A stretch of 64,000 nt of DNA, taken from NCBI GenBank assembly GCA_030544235.1, contig CM060463.1, positions 21,818,190 to 21,882,189 of the forward strand, read 5' to 3'. Of the stretch, positions 1 to 13,252 are shown piece after piece (within the stretch, counting starts at the first letter, position 1; every line of letters starts with the position of its first letter). Source of the DNA: Lepturacanthus savala (lineage: Eukaryota > Chordata > Actinopteri > Scombriformes > Trichiuridae). The notes beneath the pieces are model-generated. The model was not told the DNA's origin. It worked only from the letters and a program-made list of their open reading frames with translations, and ran no database searches. The translations under genes and the position numbers were made by a program.

Positions 1-719
1 TTGGTGGACTAAACCAATATATTAGTTATTTCTCTCATGATGTCATTATTATATTTGACACCATATTAAATGATGATCAACTGGAAGGCACAATTCATTC
101 ATTCATCAAAAAAAAAGTAATCTGGATTTTCATGGGCTCTCTCTCTACTCCCTCTACCACCGCCACCATGCCTGTGATGATATGAGATGTCTAATGAAAG
201 AACAGCTCATTTCTCTTTATGCCTGTTATAATACACCACCATATAAAAGATAACATCTTGTTCTATGTTGTCCATCTAAGAACAAGTCATCGGATCATTT
301 ACCAACGTACCTCTCCCGTTCCTTCATGGAACAAATGGCAGCCATCAAGCTTCATAACGTTTCACCTGATGGTCTGTGGGTAGCGTTTTGTTATGTGATG
401 AGGTGAGGAGGCTCCTGTCTACAGAGCTGTGCAGGGACAGATGCCCTCACCACATGTCTGTTGCTGTTGCAGTTTTAATCCTGGTGCACCAACCTTTGTC
501 CTAATGCAAAAAAGGGGAAAAAAATAAAAAAATAATAATAAAATCAGTCTGGTAGAGTCTGAGATGACACACTGGGTCAACAACTGATTTAATTAATTGT
601 GAAACCCACTGGGGTGTCATGCAGCTTTGAGGGCACGGAGATTATTGCCTACCCGTGATGTTAATTATTAATCTCCCTACATTGCACGTAGCGGAAAGAG
701 AGGGAGACGTCTCTACACA
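1..719. other. Upstream flank, no gene seen
   Basis: AT-rich non-coding DNA with short A-rich tracts near 505-545. I see no exon-like open frame, no recognisable repeat and no RNA gene. It lies upstream of the CpG-rich block assigned to grm2. Confidence 0.5.
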
Positions 720-1897
720 CAAATTTAGACGCCCGACCATTGCGTGTCTGAAGCTGCTTCTGGGCGGAAATAAGGCTCCTCGGAGCGCACGTCCCCACGC
801 GCGCATCGGTGCCATCTGGGACTGACCCCACACTCCGCGCGCCTCCGTGTCACAACTTGTCTGCGGATCCCAAATAAAATTGGACCCACTGACGATGCGA
901 ATTCTCCAAAGAATCCTATTTTTTCCCTTTCTTAAATATAACCCCCCCCCCCTTTCCCTTGACCACCTGAACAAATAGGGGGCGACTCTGAACGTTTCTC
1001 CCAACCCGGAGCAACGCAGCTCCAATAAATCATTCAGTGCTTTCTATGAGGCTGTAAATGACAAAACAGCTCATTTGGCTCTGGGACTGTTCCTGGAGCG
1101 ACTGCGTCTTTGTTTATGGTTCAAGTGTCCAAAAAAAACCCTTCTGATAGTTCAGACTCGTCCAGATCTGGTGCGCTGCGCCTCCTCCGCCTCCGGAGCA
1201 GCAGCAAGAGCCTTTTTATCAGCTGATCTTTTTCAAATATATATATATATATATTTTACCAGTTACTTTAAATGTTTCTCTTTTTTATGCAACCTCGAGT
1301 AACAGGTAGAATTTAAAGTTTGTTTCTTATCGGATTTGACAGCTACGCGCGGATTGTGCGCTGAGGCAGATCCTTTAGTCCTGTAGGAGACTCATAAACG
1401 TCAGATTTTCTCTAGATTAGTCTTTTATTTTTTCATATTTCTCTATCGCAATTGACAGCTTGAAGGGAGTTGAAGCTTCTTCCTCCTTTTTTCTGCTTTT
1501 TTCACGAGGACGAATGAAGTGGGCGTCAGTTGCATCTGTGTGTGTGTTTTTTTTTTCATCCTTCGCCGCGCGTGTAGGAAATGAGAGGGGTTTTTTGAAG
1601 CACTGACGGCAGGATCACACCTCTAGGAATCCAGCGGCTCGTCGTGTGGGCGCAGCTGGTTTCAGCACCGCGGACAGCTCCAGATCCAGCTCCTGGCGCG
1701 CCGCTCCGCGCAACGCGGCGCAAAACTTTAGCTTCCTCCACTCGTTCCTCCTCAGCTCTGCCGTAGTTTACAGCCGCGCCGCCGGTTTTAGGCGTAAAAA
1801 AAAAAAAACTCACTCACACTGGTGCAAAGGATATGCGTTGGGTTAACGCAGCACATTCTCCGCACGGCAGCGCTGGAAACTGAGGATCCCTGCACAG
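720..1897 (+). promoter_or_regulatory. grm2: CpG-rich block, candidate grm2 promoter and non-coding first exon
   Basis: CpG dinucleotides are frequent around 720-850 and again at 1625-1780, in contrast to the CpG-poor DNA on either side. The block ends with a good donor (CACAG then GTAAGA, exon end at 1897). The first coding exon of grm2 opens after an acceptor at 12512 with about 210 bases of 5' UTR, so an upstream non-coding exon is required. This block is the best candidate. The donor assignment is inferred; no transcript evidence is available. Short (TA)n at 1236-1254 lies inside the block. Confidence 0.5.
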
Positions 1898-2213
1898 GTA
1901 AGATGATGATGGTGTGTGATTTTTTGTCTTGTCTGAAGCCCAATGTGCATCTTTGTGAACTTTAACGATTTGATTCTGAAAAATTGAAAAAAAAAAGAAA
2001 AAAAAAAGTCGCTCAGGTTTGAATTTGTTGGATGCCACCTTTAACAAAAACAAAAACATCGTTATTGTATAAATCCTAATATTCGTGAAAATATAGTTAT
2101 TTTAAATTAGTGGAGTGATAAATAAAGTGCGTAATTTTCTATAAGTGCCATAGTGTTATATTGTGTTATGTTTTAATATTATATTATGCATTATAATGAG
2201 CACCCTTTGCCTC

Positions 2214-2216
<3 letters not shown>

Positions 2217-2280
<64 letters not shown>

Positions 2281-2283
2281 TAC
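2217..2283. repeat. (TA)n microsatellite
   Basis: An almost uninterrupted TA dinucleotide run of about 65 bases, with one CA interruption near the 3' end. Expected to be length-polymorphic. Confidence 0.95.
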
Positions 2284-2932
2284 AATTATCTACCACTGGC
2301 TGCACAACCTTCCACATGTGCACGGCTGCTGAGAAACTACTAAACAGGCGCTGCAGCAGACGACCACCGCCATATCTCCTGTAGCACATTTGGAGAACCA
2401 TGTCGTGTGTTTAAAAAGTGCGAAACATTGTTAAGGGGGTCGACTTTTAAAACAAAATCCAAAACTTGTCTGTTGGAGGGAAAGAGATGATCTAAACAAA
2501 GACTGTTGATTTTTTATTTTTTTTTGGTTTCTATTTCCTACCTCCTCTAATCCAACAATATTCAGAAAATTAATCATTTATCAGTATAGTTGTTTGTTTT
2601 GCCTGAATTAAAATGAACATGTCTAACAATGTGAATTCATATGTAAATGATACTGAGAACATGGGGATTGTGCATGCTGTGATGGACTACTGTGTCATTC
2701 TACCATTATCATATAATAAGGAGTTTAAAATACATGTTGAAACACATGAAGAATACGAATGAGTCCCCCAAGGGGAGGCACAAATATTTAAAGGCAGCAT
2801 GTATAATACTGGACAAAGTCATTAAGGGGAGCAAAATGTACTGTGGATGCTTCCTTCAGTCCCAGGGGCATCTGTGCTGCATGTTCAGCAGATAAAAGGC
2901 GACGCTCAGAATGCAGAGTAATCCGATCATCA

Positions 2933-2933
<1 letters not shown>

Positions 2934-2967
<34 letters not shown>

Positions 2968-2968
2968 C
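2934..2968. repeat. (CA)n(TA)n compound microsatellite
   Basis: A short CA run passes directly into a TA run. Confidence 0.9.
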
Positions 2969-4128
2969 AAACTACATCTTGTTATTACTAAGCTGTCAAA
3001 TTGATTATCCGTGTGTCAGACACTGAATCTCTTACATAAAAAGAATCAGGCATGTTCGTAAATCCCTTTTAAAGAATTAGAATGATGGTGAGCCAGCACT
3101 CACAGCTGAAGATGTTGATTACTGTAAATTATTCAGGTCTTGGCTGCCTTGAGAAGACCAGGCTCCGCTGCCATCATCTGAATCCAGGAACAGGAAAAAA
3201 GAGCAGGGAGGTGGGGGGGATCTGCCCCGTGGTGCCTGCACAGCTCCCTCCTATACATCTTTTTCACCTGTTACTTGTGACTTAATGCTGAGAGGACTCA
3301 CTTCCAGTTTTTTTGCATGAGGAAAAACAGGGGAACTCTAATTACCTGGAGAGTCCTGGAGAGCCAGAGCCTGAGTTTTGAGGCAAAACCAATGCAGTAA
3401 CACCTCCAGAGCCTCAGATATTCATTTACAAACACATAACCCAGGTGCCTGATCTCTCTCTTTCTCTCTCTAGTAACAGCCACTTCCATTATCAGTCTTT
3501 AAATTGCTGCTGCTGATGACAGTATTCTACACACAGGCTGTCTGTTAACTAAACATTAATAATATGTGGATGTTTTAACACATTCTAGAGTCTAATGGAG
3601 CACGATTAAAGTTTGTCCAGTCTGCTTTCTGCATCGCAGCTTTTATGTTAGGAGGCATCTGCCTTGTTGCCTCATCATCACACGGACCTCTTACAATACA
3701 CTCCGGTTGTATCAGCTCTGAGTTGTTGATTAAACGCCTGGCGCATGGATCGCTCCGCTTCTATTGGACAGAACAGCTTAACAACTCTTTATGGTCATGG
3801 ACTCACTTAGACATGCACGTGCACACGCTCCTTGCATGGTTTGGAGGTTTGCCAGTATATAAATCCCGTCTATACAGTCTACATGTCTAAATATTTAATG
3901 TCCCTACGCAGTGTTGTCGATGTGGGAATTTAAATTCTATGAGCTGATAATTCATCTGCATCAGTGTTAATTGGGAGCATCTTCTTCTGTGCCAGGGACA
4001 GGTTAAGTGACCCTGAAATTCACATGCAGTTTCGGGCAGAATGAGTGAGAATGTTGTCCGTTTGAGAGGAGGAGGTAATTAAAAACAAAATCAGCGATCA
4101 GCGATTTTCCCATTTCATCGTATTTTAA

Positions 4129-4130
<2 letters not shown>

Positions 4131-4190
<60 letters not shown>
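4131..4190. repeat. (TA)n microsatellite
   Basis: About 58 bases of TA dinucleotide repeat. Confidence 0.95.
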
Positions 4191-4192
<2 letters not shown>

Positions 4193-6710
4193 ACTCATGA
4201 TTCTTGGTGATCACCATATACATGTATTTCATCTACCTTTCAAGTCCTTTTTGGGCTGCCGACCCCCAGGTTGGGAACCCTCATTTTAATCCACAGTCTA
4301 TGGTGATCACTTACTGTCATTGCTAATGTTTTGCACTTCATATCCCCTATAAGAAGAGGTTAAAGCATCTGTATATCAGGCTGGTTAGGGTTACAGTTTC
4401 GTCTCATGATTAAGATGCTGTGGGAAACAAAATGTGTTGAAAAAATGTAAATTAATGTCCCGGTTTGGTTGAATAACAATAAGCATCGGTTGTTAACGGA
4501 ATCATAATATTGTAACATAACCCCGCTTTAAATCAGTGTTAAGACTTGCATCAACTCTGCAGCTCCATCCCCAAATGAACCTCAGCTGTGATGAGCATGC
4601 TGATGGCTCATCACAGGCTTCACAAGGACCAACAACCATCATATGTGTTATGAATGAAACATAGAGCTTTGGCTTCATAACCATGGATACAGTTCCTCCA
4701 ACCTTTTAGCGTCCAGGCAGTGACTATGACCACAAGGGGGTTGAGTCAGATGCTATTTAGGTAAAGAGCTCATTTTCTCAATCTGCTCATCATGAGTGAC
4801 GAGGTCTCCTGTGAACACATTATTGGAAAGTTGGAACAGTGTTTCAGTTATTGTGCTCTTCTTGCTAATGTGAATTCAGTTATTTTAATGATTATACCAA
4901 AGTGCTTTTTTTTGTGAGTCACTTAATCAAGAGAGTGTGAATGCTGAAGAACAGGCTCCAGATTGTTGTTGAGAAACAGTGGATAGTGGAGTAAAAATGA
5001 TAAAATCTGAAGGATCTCTACAACAAGGTCTCTACAACAAAGATGCAAATACTATTGTGTAATGTTGCATGGTGGGATTCCTTACCTAAAAAACACTAAC
5101 AATCATGATTCAAGGTTAGTGCAATAAAACTTAAAAGAGGCAAGAACAACCAAATTAAGAAAAATAGAAGTAGCTATTTCAACAAAAAAAAATCTGCTTT
5201 ACAATTTTGATTTTTAGTGATTTATATTGTGCTATTAATAAAAAAAACACAGATAAAACAACATCTCATATTGTCACATGAAGATAATATAACTTGAATT
5301 CCCTTACGAATATCAATCATGAGCCTGAGAAGAGTATGTCTAATGATTTCCAAAAAACATGACGGAGCTTTATGCCCCTTTCTTTTAACAGTGTGGTAGC
5401 GTGATGATGAATAATGCAAAGATACAATAAAAAAAAATAAAAAAAACTCGTTCTGCCCTCTGAAACAAAAGCTCCATCCATCCATCACTGTGTTCAGACC
5501 AATCGTAGGCTTGGCAGTAATGATCTCTGAGAGACAAAGAAAGATGATGAATGTTTGATGAGGGAGGTAGAATGGGGCTCCTGGGAGGTGAAGGGACCGC
5601 TACACACATGCAAGGGAATCTCCTCTTTACAGGTGGAGCGAGGCGATGGATGAGGGGGAGGTGCAGCAGTCAAACAAGCTGTTTGTAGAATATAAGCGAA
5701 AATATATATGGGATGTACTCTATTAGGATTATGAGCCGAATATGAGGTTAATAATAAGTCATTAAACCTTGACAGTGATGCAGTGAGCCTCTGAATTGAT
5801 TACTGGCTTTTAGATGACAGCCTCTGCTGTTAAAAAAAACGCCTTCAAATCACCTCAGCTTATATCACTTGAAGTTCAAGACCATCCTCTCTTCTTATTC
5901 ACAAATGGTCTCAATAACCTTATCATAAAAGACCAGTAGTTGTATTTTTTGGAGGCAGTTCCTCGTTTTCCTGATGTAACTTAAATGATTATCATTGATC
6001 TAGTCAATCAACTAATTGATTGTACTGGCTTCACATTGAGCTGCATCCAATCCATGTAGGACTGTCTGTAAACATCCCTCAGCCATCACTGTGTTCTATA
6101 GGTGAGATAGAAGCTATCCATCTTTTGAAAGCTGACAGTCTGACAGTTAAAGGGGCTCACCATGAAATCAGATGAAAACCTACACTGCAAGTAGCCATAT
6201 TTGTCACAGTAAAGGATGAGTCATTATGAGTAACTCCACAGAGGTTCACTGTGGAAAACCTGCAAATGTTTTTCTTTGTTGTTGACAATAGAGAAAAATG
6301 CAACCCACGCTCGGAAAAAAAGAAACCTCCAAATTGTTGGCAAGAGACCGCTCAGAAACTGATTGGATTCTGAATGGAAGATGACAAATATGCAGCATTT
6401 CAAATAGCCTCAAAGAAGCTGCAATGGTGAGAATAGAAAAATTATCACCTCCTCCTACCTCCTATAATTACTACTACTACTACCTATGTGGAAATCAACT
6501 TAACACCAACTCACAATCTTGTGATTCATGTGTAGGTTGAATCTGACAATGTTTTTTCTTTGCGCTCCCATGTGCTTAGATCAAACTTTTCTACAACTAG
6601 TGGATGAATTTGCCAGTTGATCGACAGGAAATGAACAGTTTTAAGGTTAAATCGTGCAACTGTGAAGATACATGTAAATATCTCTGCAAGCCAGTCAGTC
6701 AATCAGTCAT

Positions 6711-7027
6711 TTTCTATACCTGCTTATTCCTCATTAGGGTCGCAGGGGTCTGCTGGAGCCAATCCCAGCACTTTACAGGCGAGAGGCAGGGATACACCCC
6801 TTATCGTGAGGCACACACACCATTCACTCACACCTACGGGCATTTTAGAGTCGCCAATTAACCTCAGCATGTTTTTGGACGGTGGGAGGAAGCTGGAGTA
6901 CCCGGTGAAAACCCACGCAGACACGGGGAGAACATGCAAACTCCACACAGAAAGGTCCCAGACCCAGGACCAAGGAGGTCTTGAACCTGCGACCTTCTTG
7001 CTGTGAGGCAACAGCGCTAACCCCCCA
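6711..7027 (+). repeat. Dispersed fish repeat, copy 1
   Basis: It starts with a TTTCTATACCTGCTTATTCC-type segment and passes through TGCTGGAGCCAATCCCAGC, then a CCTCAGCATGTTTTTGGACG-type segment. It ends with a GCAAACTCCACACAGAAAGG / GACCTTCTTGCTGTGAGGC-type segment. The same ordered segments recur at 7061-7395, 22563-22812 (reverse), 49244-49540 (reverse), 53212-53392 and 56430-56560 (reverse, partial). I recognise it as a very common interspersed repeat of teleost genomes but cannot name its family from sequence alone. Confidence 0.85.
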
Positions 7028-7060
7028 AAAATGCAAAAGAAATTATTATTATACCTCCAT

Positions 7061-7395
7061 CCATTTTTTATTCCTGTTTATTCCTCACTAAGATCATGGC
7101 GGTCTGCTGGAGCCAATCCCAGCGTATTTAAGGTGAGAGGCAGGGATACACCCCAGATGTTCACCAGTCTATCATGGAGCACATACACCATTTACTCACA
7201 CACTCACACCTATGGGAAATTTAGAGTCTCCAGTTAACCTCAACATGTTTTTAGACTGTGGGAGAAGGTGAGAGAACCTGGAGAAAACCCACACAATGAT
7301 GACATGCAAACTCCACTCAGAAAGGTCCAATTCCTTGAACCTGTGACCTTCTTGCTGTGAGGTAACAGCGCTACCTACTGTGCCAACACAGCACC
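7061..7395 (+). repeat. Dispersed fish repeat, copy 2
   Basis: Same ordered segments as copy 1, in the same orientation about 35 bases downstream, more diverged and with a deletion in the ACATGGGGAGAA part. The pair forms an imperfect tandem. Confidence 0.85.
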
Positions 7396-7819
7396 CAATT
7401 ATTATTATATTAAATTATTATGTTTATATCAAATCAAGCAATTTTAATGTTTTTTAGCCATGGTATATTGAGCACGTATCTATCATTTTTTAACAATTTC
7501 AGACAAAGTCCATTACCTCAGCTAGCCAACTTTAGCTAATTTTTCTGAGTTTCAAAACCACACAACACATAAACACAACACTGCCTTCTTAGCACAGTCT
7601 TTTGTATCTAATATCAGCTGAATTTTTTTTTTTCCAGTTCAACTTTTACGTCCGCAAACTGCATTTTTAAGCTAGTAGTGCTGTGTCTCAGTGGCACAGC
7701 TGATGGAGGAGCAGTATTGTCAATTTAATTTAAACGTATTTAAATACTAATAAAACTATTTAAATTGGAGTGTGTCTTTTTCTTTCATTCTGCCGTACTT
7801 GGTAATCATTTTGTGAAAA

Positions 7820-7960
7820 CAATAGCTCATGACAAGCCGTGATATACGGTCATTATATCACAGCTAAGGGGGTTGTTGACCCTCCACTTCACATTGGGCC
7901 GAACAACGCCCGTTAGCTGCGATATAATGAACATATACCACGGCTTGTCATGAGCTGTTG
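7820..7960. repeat. Long imperfect hairpin (fold-back or MITE-like)
   Basis: The left arm (7820-7883, beginning CAATAGCTCATGACAAGCC) is the reverse complement of the right arm (7897-7960, ending GGCTTGTCATGAGCTGTTG), with roughly ten mismatches over about 60 bases and a loop of about 13 bases. No clear target-site duplication was found at the arm ends. It is probably a small non-autonomous mobile element. Confidence 0.75.
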
Positions 7961-10950
7961 CTTAACCGTAACTGATGAGTCAATCCCGCTCCTGTTGGGA
8001 GCCGTGTTCCAGACCGTGGACAACAAAAAAAAACCTAAAGCTCACACAAATTGTCTCAGTACCAAAGTGGAAGAAAACAGGCACTCAAATATCTCCAAAC
8101 AAGTCGCTCTATACATACAACCAGGTTAACAATTTTCAGCAATAAATCATTTATTAAACTACAAATCCAAGCAGTCATTGCTTCCAGCTTTTCAAATGTG
8201 GGTGTACTCTGTTTTCCTTTACTTTATAAAAGGAAAGTAATCACTAGATAGGGCACAAAACTCTTTGCATGTCCTAGTTTGGCAAAGCATGTCTGCAATG
8301 ATATCTGGAGCCGTTCTCTACATTTATTGATTTATTCCTGTCAACAAATACAATGAATGGACCGATACCAACAGTGAATTAGTCTGTCTTTCAATACTTT
8401 CCTTTCTGTGGCTCTCTACTCCAAGCACAATGGTTGCTACTGAAGACACGAATCTTTAAAAACTGATTCTAACCTCAACTAACTCATTGTTAAAAACTGG
8501 CACCGTAGCCTTTAGCGAATATTAAATGTAAATGTAAATACGGTAATTTATTTGTTGGGAAAGTAGTAGCTCACTGGTATGTTTTCAATAATATTTGGAC
8601 AACAATAGAGTTCTATGACACAGATGAATCAGACATTTTTAGTTGATAGTACTACAATATTTGATAGTACGATTCATTTATAGTTCAATTCCTCCTTTCA
8701 AGAGCTTTGTTGTATTCTTTAATAAGCATCTAGAAATTGAATGAAATATCAAATATTAATTTTTTATTTGCCCCAGATGCTTTCAGGATTTTAACTTAAT
8801 ACATTGTTTGTGCTCAGTAATGTGTGGGTGGGTGCGGGTGTGGGTGAGAAACCACTCTTTCCCATTAGCAGACCATTTTCAGGCTTCCCCCACCCAGGAT
8901 CATCCTCTTTGTCAGCTGGAAATTTGATTTTAGGGAAGCCTGACTCCCATTACCTCCGCTTCCTCTTAGGCAGCCTGCGAGTCATTCCACTGGGGATCTC
9001 CAACCTGCCCCCTCAGGCTGAGGACTGCATATACAGTAGATGACCTCCACTACTCAACACTTCCTATTGCCTGGGGGGATATTACCATATTAATGCTGCA
9101 CTCCACTCCTGGGGCAAATGAGTGTCATAAAAAAAAAGAAAACTCCTGGATAGCATCTTTCTCAGACCGCACCCCTCTTCCCTCTTTTGCGGCTGCCCCC
9201 TCTCTCGCATCTGCTATCTTTTTCTGTATTTTTTCAGCCCCCCCCCATCCACTCTTTTCATTCCTTCGCACAGTCTGGTTTGAAGTGTGTAAAAGGCTGG
9301 CAGGCTTTATGCTCTTGAATTAAAAAGGCCATCTGGTGAAGAGGGAAACAGAGATGGCTGCATAGGCGGGGAGAGGAAAAATCGAGGCATGGTTTTTCTT
9401 TGAAGTTAACGTGTAGACAGAATCCTGGGTGGGATATTACATCCTAAGTGTAAATATCGCTCTTAGCATCTGTCATTTATACATACACACAACATTTTGG
9501 AATTATCTTATATTGATTTAGTGTAGGCCTGTGTATAATCTACAAGATTGATACTCATCAGCAACCTAATGGCATGTGAAGAATCTTAAATTACACACAT
9601 TTGAATGCTTCGGAAGTGTGTGCTTATAACCCACTGCTAGGCAAAAAAATTGTTTTAGGATTGTATAACCTTTGGCTAGAGCTACGCTAAGCTACGTTTT
9701 ATGCTACGTTTTATGTTAAGCTTTATACTAAGCCTAAAACATCACATTAGCATCAATCTTCTCATTTAATGCTCAGCAAGAACGTAAGTACATACGTTTC
9801 CCAAAATGCTGAAGAATTCCATGATTTTCCACCAAAGTGTTTAAAATTGTGCCTTATATCTCAGAATTATTCACGTCTAATAGGCTTTACTAGCATTCTT
9901 CATAAAATTGTAGCATCACAGGAAATGCGGAGGTTGTCATCATTTACTGCTTGGGGCTGCAACAGCAACAAGTCACGTAGGTTTACCAGATGCAATGTGT
10001 ATACTATCGTAATAGGCTGGATACTGGAGTGAAGTGAACAAAGACAGCGAGCGATAAAACAAGCTCACTGGTGAGATGGAGGCCTCCGGTGGGAACGTAT
10101 GACCGGGGAGGAGACTGACAATGTGTCAGCCAGAAATCCTTTTGTCACCATTTCCTCTCGAGGCTGTGTGCTTAAGTGCTTTACCAGTGTTATTGCAGAC
10201 ATTTTACTTTTAACTGAACAGAATCCTATTCAAAATAAACACATTTAGTCGACCTAGAGCATTGACTTTCTGTTTTGTTCTCCGTTTGGGCGTTAATGGT
10301 TGACACGCTGCAGATCCACCGTGTAGCCAGAATACACCTCCCAATAATTAAAATGTTCTTGTTGTACACAATTGCATTTGCAGTTGGCTTTGCAAGTGAA
10401 GGAAGTAGCAGTGACTGGGCCCGTATGCGCAGGCTGTTGCAACAGACTTTCACTTGTTGACAAGCGACTGAAGGAGCAAATACAAGGTCTGACGTCCACA
10501 TGCTTATTCTGTGCAGATGAATGCTGACCTTTTAATTTTCACTGACGGCTCATCTCATGTAACACAACATGTCACTTCTTATTTCTCATTACAACACAGT
10601 GATGTTTGCCCTAGAAGTGACTCTATAAGGCAGTAATTCAGTTGCTGGACAATGAAGAATACTGATGGATAAGAGGTAAGGTATGAAAGCAATATCTAAA
10701 TACATTAGTGGTTTGAAAGAGAGATTTCTTTCATTCATTTTGTGGTTTCATTTAGGATTCGTTAATGTTTATAGGCAGAAAATGAAAAGCTCTGACTGAC
10801 GTGGACAATTTGGTCAGTTCGCAGTGCAGACTTCTCTGTTCTCCCACAGGACCGAGCACCATGCATGGTCAGACTGGCTCACTTGTCCTGGTCTGTTTTC
10901 CACTTCCACTTCACCCTCCCCATCTCTCTGGCAAGTTTCCATGGAAACAA

Positions 10951-10978
10951 CAGAGAGAGAGAGAGAGAGAGAGAGAGA
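10951..10978. repeat. (GA)n microsatellite
   Basis: About 14 GA units, followed by a degenerate GA-rich tail. Confidence 0.9.
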
Positions 10979-12512
10979 AAGTGAGAGAAACAGAGAAAAC
11001 CCCCAAAGAATGTGGTCTGCAGTCTGAATCCTGTTGAGAGCTTTATGTTGTTTTAATAGTTACATCCAAGTCTGTATTATCAAAACTAAGAAGAAAGAAA
11101 TACAAGTATTAATATCCCCCCGCTTGATTTTATATATTTCATAATCTTGCTTCAATACAGTTAATTACTGCTTGTCAGGCTACTTGACTTGTTGAGACAA
11201 GACATTCTGGCTCAATAATTTACTCTGATAAACTTCTCCCACACTCAACACTCTGCTTAATTAAGCCTCTGGGATTTGAGGGGACTGACTCCAGCGCTGA
11301 ACATAACCCTACTTCTCTTCTATTGCCAGTCCATATATGAAGTGGTTTTGCTTTAACTCCTCAGATGGAAGTGGAAGTGTCCTAGTAAATCAAAATGTGG
11401 TCCAGCACGAATCTGGTTTAAACCATCCTGATCAATTAAGCTCTGTTCTCTCTCAGCCTTCTCTCCATTGTAGTTAATTTCAAGAAATTGGAAAGACCAC
11501 GGACCAATCAGGGACTACGTTGTACTTGACTGTCTAAACTGGCCAATCAGGGTTGTAGTCTCTTGGAAAATGGTAATGGCAGCTCCTGAAGCAAAAAGAG
11601 TTAACATCGATGGCTGTAAGTGCAGTTATTACAGTCATCTCCATATGAACATTACTAAAGGTCTTACTAATATTTATTTTTTTCAAGTTTTGACAAGTTT
11701 AACAAACTCTCACATCACACTTTATATTCAAAATAAATAAAATACCACAGAATTAATGGAATAATTGAATGATTATGTTTCTAAACTGTAGCACAATCAA
11801 TCAATGGGTTTTACATTTGATGCGCATAAACAGTTGTTTTCATAAAACTCTGAGTGGTTAATGTGATTTTAAAAAATGGTCCTTGGGGACATGTTTTGTT
11901 ATCTCTGTAGAACTTCTGTGTACAGAAGCATGTGTATGTGACTATATCAGAGATGTAACACTTGGCCCAACTAGAGTTCAGGCAATGAAACAGGAGGAAA
12001 GCAGTTTGAAAATATTAGACCCACTCACAATAAGAGGTTGACCTTGTACTGCTTGAAAACACGAGAAAACCATTTGGCTGATGTTTGTGTTGCCCTCAGT
12101 GAGCTCTGCTCTAATGCTGAACTCTTTCTTTAAGCTTCTGCCAACACTATATTGGTTGAATATATCCAGAATGTTGCCTATACAGTATAGACCCATATTC
12201 CCTCTGCACAGAAAAAAAATTGCTTATTGGTCAGCATCCTGTGGCCTCTAATCATCTCTGTAACACAAATAAAATAAATGTCTTGTTAAGGTCTGGTTGA
12301 TGAATTTGCTACTGAACAAATGAAAAGTATTTTTCTGTATTCCTCACAACATCCATCATCATCAATACGCATCAATGGAAACAAATATTTACTCACTAGT
12401 TCAGATGATTGTGCAGAGTTAGCCCGTGGCAGACACGGTGTGCGTGAGACAAAGGGATCATTGTACTGCGGCTCAAAGGCTGTGAATGAATTTCTCTCTG
12501 TTTGATCTGCAG

Positions 12513-12724
12513 GCTCTAATCTGCGAAAAACTCAGAAGAAGAGACAGACGAGAAGGATGGCGCTGACGCTGTAAATGGCCTCTGTCAGAACAGAACCATT
12601 GGTGCTTTGAGATCCGGTGCTGCCGCGCCTCGCCTTCTCTCCTTCGGTGTCGGCATCTTCAAAAGCTGACTGCGAGCTGACCACAAACCACAGGCGGGAC
12701 GGTGACCTTGTTTTGCCCAGGGAT
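12513..12724 (+). promoter_or_regulatory. grm2: grm2 5' leader with two tiny uORFs
   Basis: This is the 5' UTR part of the first coding exon, running from the acceptor to the chosen start codon at 12725. Two upstream open reading frames lie back to back: 12557-12574 (five codons plus stop) and 12575-12610 (eleven codons plus stop). The second ATG follows the first stop with no gap. Such uORFs usually lower main-frame initiation; that is inference here. The main frame stays open upstream to 12617 but has no in-frame ATG before 12725. Confidence 0.6.
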
Positions 12725-13252
12725 ATGTCATTGGGGAGATCCCCTGTGTTGGGGGTGCGCCCTGTGCCCCGACCCCTCTGGCTGTCCCACCTCAGCCTGC
12801 TGTGTATATGCGTGTCTCTCTTTGCCCAGGCTCCCCAGGGTTTGCCTGTGGTAGGTTATAACACTGACTCAAAGAGGGAGATCACTCTGGACGGAGATTT
12901 GATGATCGGTGGCCTGTTCCCTGTGCACCAGAAAGGTGAGGGGGCAGAGGACTGTGGGAAGATCAATGCTCAGAGAGGGATCCAGCGACTGGAGGCCATG
13001 CTGCTGGCTCTAGATGAAATCAACAGGGACGAGCGCATCCTGCCTGGGATCAGACTGGGGGCTCATATATTGGACACATGCTCAAAGGACACCTACGCTC
13101 TGGAGCAATCTCTGGAGTTTGTCCGGGCCTCCCTCACCAAAGTGGATGACAGCGAGTACACGTGCCCTGATGGCTCCTACGCCATCCATGACGATGTCCC
13201 TCTGGCCATCTCTGGGGTAATAGGAGGCTCCTACAGCGACGTCTCCATTCAG
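12725..13252 (+). CDS. grm2: grm2 coding exon 1: signal peptide and first part of ligand domain
   Basis: Encodes residues 1-176. The ATG at 12725 is the first in-frame ATG. It is followed by a basic/Pro stretch and then a hydrophobic core typical of a signal peptide. The mature N-terminus then carries LDGDLMIGGLFPVHQKG and the GVIGGSYSDVSIQ segment. The donor after VSIQ (CAG then GTAAAA) is at the same position, by memory, as in mammalian GRM2 and GRM3. Confidence 0.93.

Larger units (their letters stand above)
1898..12512 (+). other. Putative first intron of grm2
   Basis: About 10.6 kb with no convincing coding exon. It contains (TA)n arrays, two copies of a dispersed fish repeat in the same orientation (6711-7395), a long hairpin (7820-7960) and a GA tract (10951-10978). 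It ends with a polypyrimidine-type acceptor, TTTGATCTGCAG, at 12512. The small open frames here lack codon structure or homology that I recognise. Confidence 0.5.

Noticed and set aside
642..1025. 127-codon minus-strand open frame in the CpG-rich block
   Set aside because: No recognisable domain; composition follows CpG-rich promoter DNA and it sits antisense to the presumed grm2 promoter.
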